Source of the DNA: Phlegmacium glaucopus
Taxonomy: Eukaryota; Basidiomycota; Agaricomycetes; Agaricales; Cortinariaceae
Length of the DNA stretch: 64,000 nucleotides
Assembly: GCA_015039465.1 (NCBI GenBank)
Contig: MU130548.1
Coordinates: 288,947-352,946 of the forward strand
Direction of reading: 5' to 3'
The notes below the pieces were generated by a model that saw nothing but the letters and a program-made list of their open reading frames with translations, had not been told where the DNA came from and made no database searches. The position numbers and the translations under genes are program-made. Shown piece after piece: positions 61,545 through 64,000 of the stretch (within the stretch, counting starts at the first letter, position 1; every line of letters starts with the position of its first letter).

Positions 61545-63601
61545 ATGCTCAAATCAAACGCTTGTCCACCATCTGTTTTCGCCGTTATCTTTTTTTCCGT
61601 TCTCTTAGCTTTCGACAATCATCCTTTGGTTAAAGCATTCCCTACTTCCGCTCTTGAACCACCAGGTATCTCTGTCCCGATCCGTCACACTGGCCCTTTG
61701 ATTTTCAACCTCCATGGATCGATAGTACGTCATTGCGCTTGTTTTAAAAAAACCAGTGGTAATAAATAATTCACTTCAAAAATAATAGATTCAGCAACAA
61801 CATACGAATCGGGGGATCAAACGCCTCGCATTAAAGACTGGCGGAGATCAGCCCACAGAATTTGCGTTGCTTTCCAAACTTCACAATCGACTTTCTTTCT
61901 TAGGCAGTAACATTCAACAAAGATACAGATATGCTGAAATTGTTGAACTGCTGTCGGTTTATAAATCTCTGGGTCAAGATGGAGGATCGGAACCATCCTC
62001 TTCCACCCGGTCTACAAGCCGTTTGACGACGAGAAATTTGACCGGTGCACCGGCTGGTTTACATAAATCACTTCATTCTATCGGTTTGGATATAGAGTGC
62101 GTCATATTTTGCAATACCACCACGTCTATATATTAAACTTTTTTTTAAATATCACAGGTCAAACGATATTGGGTGTAAATCTCATTTGAAAAATATACGC
62201 AAACAAAAACTCACTGGCTTGCTTGCGTGTATAGACATGGCTACTATGCAAATTGGTACTCCTCCAAGAGACTTTCGCCTACTCGTTGATTCTGGCTCTG
62301 CTGATTTATGGGTCGGGGCTGAGGGCTGTCGAAGAATTGGTGGTGGAGACTGTGTATGTTCTTTACATAAACAACCTGATGATGTCTTAAAGGAATCCTC
62401 GAACAATAGGGTTCTCGTGCATTACTTGGATCTAACTCTAGCACATCCTTCAATAACTCAAAAGAAGAATGGGCAATCAGATACGCCTCAGGAACCGTGT
62501 CTGGATTCCTTGTTCGAGATGACGTGACAATCGCAGGGTTGACACTTAAAGCACACCGGTTCGGCGTTGCATCCAATGAAAGCGAAGATTTTACATCGTA
62601 ATTATCACTTCTCCCCATCATTACTATAATAGATACTGATGACGTCTGGTCGCTATTCAGTGACAGTATCCCTTTCGACGGCCTTGTTGGATTTGCAACA
62701 TCAGTAAGCATAACGACTTGAAATCCAACATTCTAATCAAAAAAAATCAAAATCAAAAATCAGATCATTTCCAAACAAAATGTTCCGACTCTCTTAGAAT
62801 CTCTCTATACGTCAAACTTCATTCCTGCTCGAATCGTTTCTTACAAACTTTCTCGTCTGATTGACGGCAAGAACGATGGAGAGTTAACTTTAGGAGGTAT
62901 GGATCCGACAAAGTATTATCCCAAGACCCTTGTAACAAAACCGAACCTTAACGTCTATGGGTTTTGGGAGGCAGCCGTTGACGCTGTGCATATCGGAAGC
63001 AATGATCTAGGTTGGTCAAACAGGACCATTATTCCAGACACAGGAACGGTTAGTTGTCGTATGACTTTTAAAACGCCATAGACTGAATCTAACTTCTTGT
63101 TGTCTAACTGTATTTAGACTCTGATTGTCGCTCCTAAAGCTGTAAAGTACTCTCTTTTTTGCACTGGGATAACGTTATAACACTTTTTTTTCAACAGGAC
63201 GTAGATGCAATCCACAATCTCATACCCGGTGCCAAATTTGACGGTGGAGGCTGGACAGTGCCATGTAATTTGAACACAAGTTTATCGCTCACAATTAGCG
63301 GTCAGGCGTTCTCAATCGAACCTCGTGATATGGTTTTCTACCCTGTAGACCCAGGCTTTCCTTCGAGAGGTTGCATGTCGGGAATAGGCATCGGAGGTGT
63401 ATGGCCTTTCTACTTGAATACTCAATGGCTGGTTAGTCGATTCAATAACTACATGGGTTATCAAATCTCTGATTGTTAATCGATCCTGTTTTTCTCTTTT
63501 TTCTTTTTTTTTGATAGGTTGGTGATGTCTTCTTGAAAAACGTTTATTTTAGCACCGACGAGACTAAAAATACTATTTCGTTTGCAAAGGCGAAGCCTTG
63601 A
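61545..63601 (+). CDS. Pepsin-like aspartic protease (A1 family), tandem copy 2 (493 aa)
   Basis: Exons 61545-61724, 61789-62096, 62158-62174, 62235-62353, 62410-62597, 62661-62703, 62764-63048, 63118-63141, 63198-63431, 63518-63601. A signal peptide (VFAVIFFSVLLAFDNHPLV) and a basic propeptide precede YMATMQIGTPPRDF. The first catalytic motif is DSGSADLW, the flap IRYASGTVSG (Ala where copy 1 has Gly), and the second catalytic motif DTGTTLIV. The C-terminus is QWLVGDVFLKNVYFSTDETK. It aligns end to end with copy 1 but is clearly diverged. It has introns at 62175-62234, 62598-62660 and 63142-63197 that copy 1 lacks, and lacks copy 1's intron before GLDNTKF. Confidence 0.9.
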
Positions 63602-64000
63602 TATTAATATTTTACTTTATTTTTGGTTCTGTGTTCTTGTTATTTTATGTATCACTTGCAATCGATTTGTCACGGAATAGTAGTTCCTGTCAACACGAGA
63701 GATACTACCAACCTGTATCGAACCTATAGAGGCAATTGATTCATAGTTAACCTCAATTGCTGAACAAGACAACAAGTCAATTCTACTGCTACAGATATTT
63801 CAGTCTATTACATACATGCAAGGCTCCTAGGATATATACAAATCGCGAGTCACAATTATGGAGACCTTCAAGTTCTCGGGTGGGAAACATGAAACCACCA
63901 ACACAAATTCAACCACCCGAGAAGATGAGGGAACGATCCGACGAGAGTAAGTACAAACAAGGATTCCACCAGTACAAATTTCAATGCGAGTTGTGATACA
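63602..64000. other. Terminal 399 bp, no gene seen
   Basis: 3' region of the second protease gene and beyond. A 79-codon frame at 63757-63996 shows no family resemblance. Confidence 0.5.

Overview
The window looks like nuclear DNA of a mushroom-forming basidiomycete (Agaricomycetes). The genes are broken by many short introns, mostly 46-65 bases. The gene families (Plavaka transposase, clade-type sesquiterpene synthase, Ure2-like GST) and the lack of operons or bacterial-style start signals agree with that. Splice sites were placed by hand from GT/GC...AG signals and frame continuity, so exon ends are my models, not transcript data.

Layout. 1-3112 is repeat-rich: a 1.49-kb hAT-like non-autonomous element with a perfect 8-bp target duplication, and an opposite-facing pair of ~270-bp LTR-like repeats. 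3113-10397 is one complete 7.3-kb Plavaka-type DNA transposon with terminal inverted repeats, a 7-bp target duplication and two divergently transcribed, apparently intact genes (929-aa transposase and 709-aa accessory protein). It sits about 200 bp upstream of a complex I assembly gene (CIA30). Then come housekeeping genes: RAS, a TRAP-alpha/Irc22-like ER protein, SWD2 and RPB5 (divergent, 74 bp apart), a 3-kb gene-poor gap, a sesquiterpene synthase, a cystathionine beta-lyase/mevalonate kinase fusion, VPS71/ZNHIT1, homocitrate synthase, a ~6-kb GAF hybrid histidine kinase, dolichol kinase, a hypothetical protein, uracil-DNA glycosylase, a bZIP factor, a gap with a helicase P-loop remnant, a GST, the branchpoint-binding protein, an NSUN5/Rcm1-type rRNA methyltransferase, a class A DnaJ, a small complex I subunit, a peroxisomal enoyl-CoA isomerase, and two tandem aspartic proteases flanking a metallophosphoesterase.

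How the genes fit together. Most are unrelated housekeeping neighbours. One possible theme is isoprenoids: the sesquiterpene synthase lies tail-to-tail with the gene carrying mevalonate kinase, and dolichol kinase is 10 kb further on. Two mitochondrial complex I functions are present (CIA30 assembly factor, small accessory subunit), as are two chromatin-complex subunits (SWD2 of COMPASS, VPS71 of SWR1).

Most unusual points: the in-frame lyase-kinase fusion; the intact Plavaka element; a 7-nt microexon in the TRAP-alpha gene; at least six GC-AG introns; and a DnaJ gene whose expected AUG reads GUG directly after an in-frame stop.
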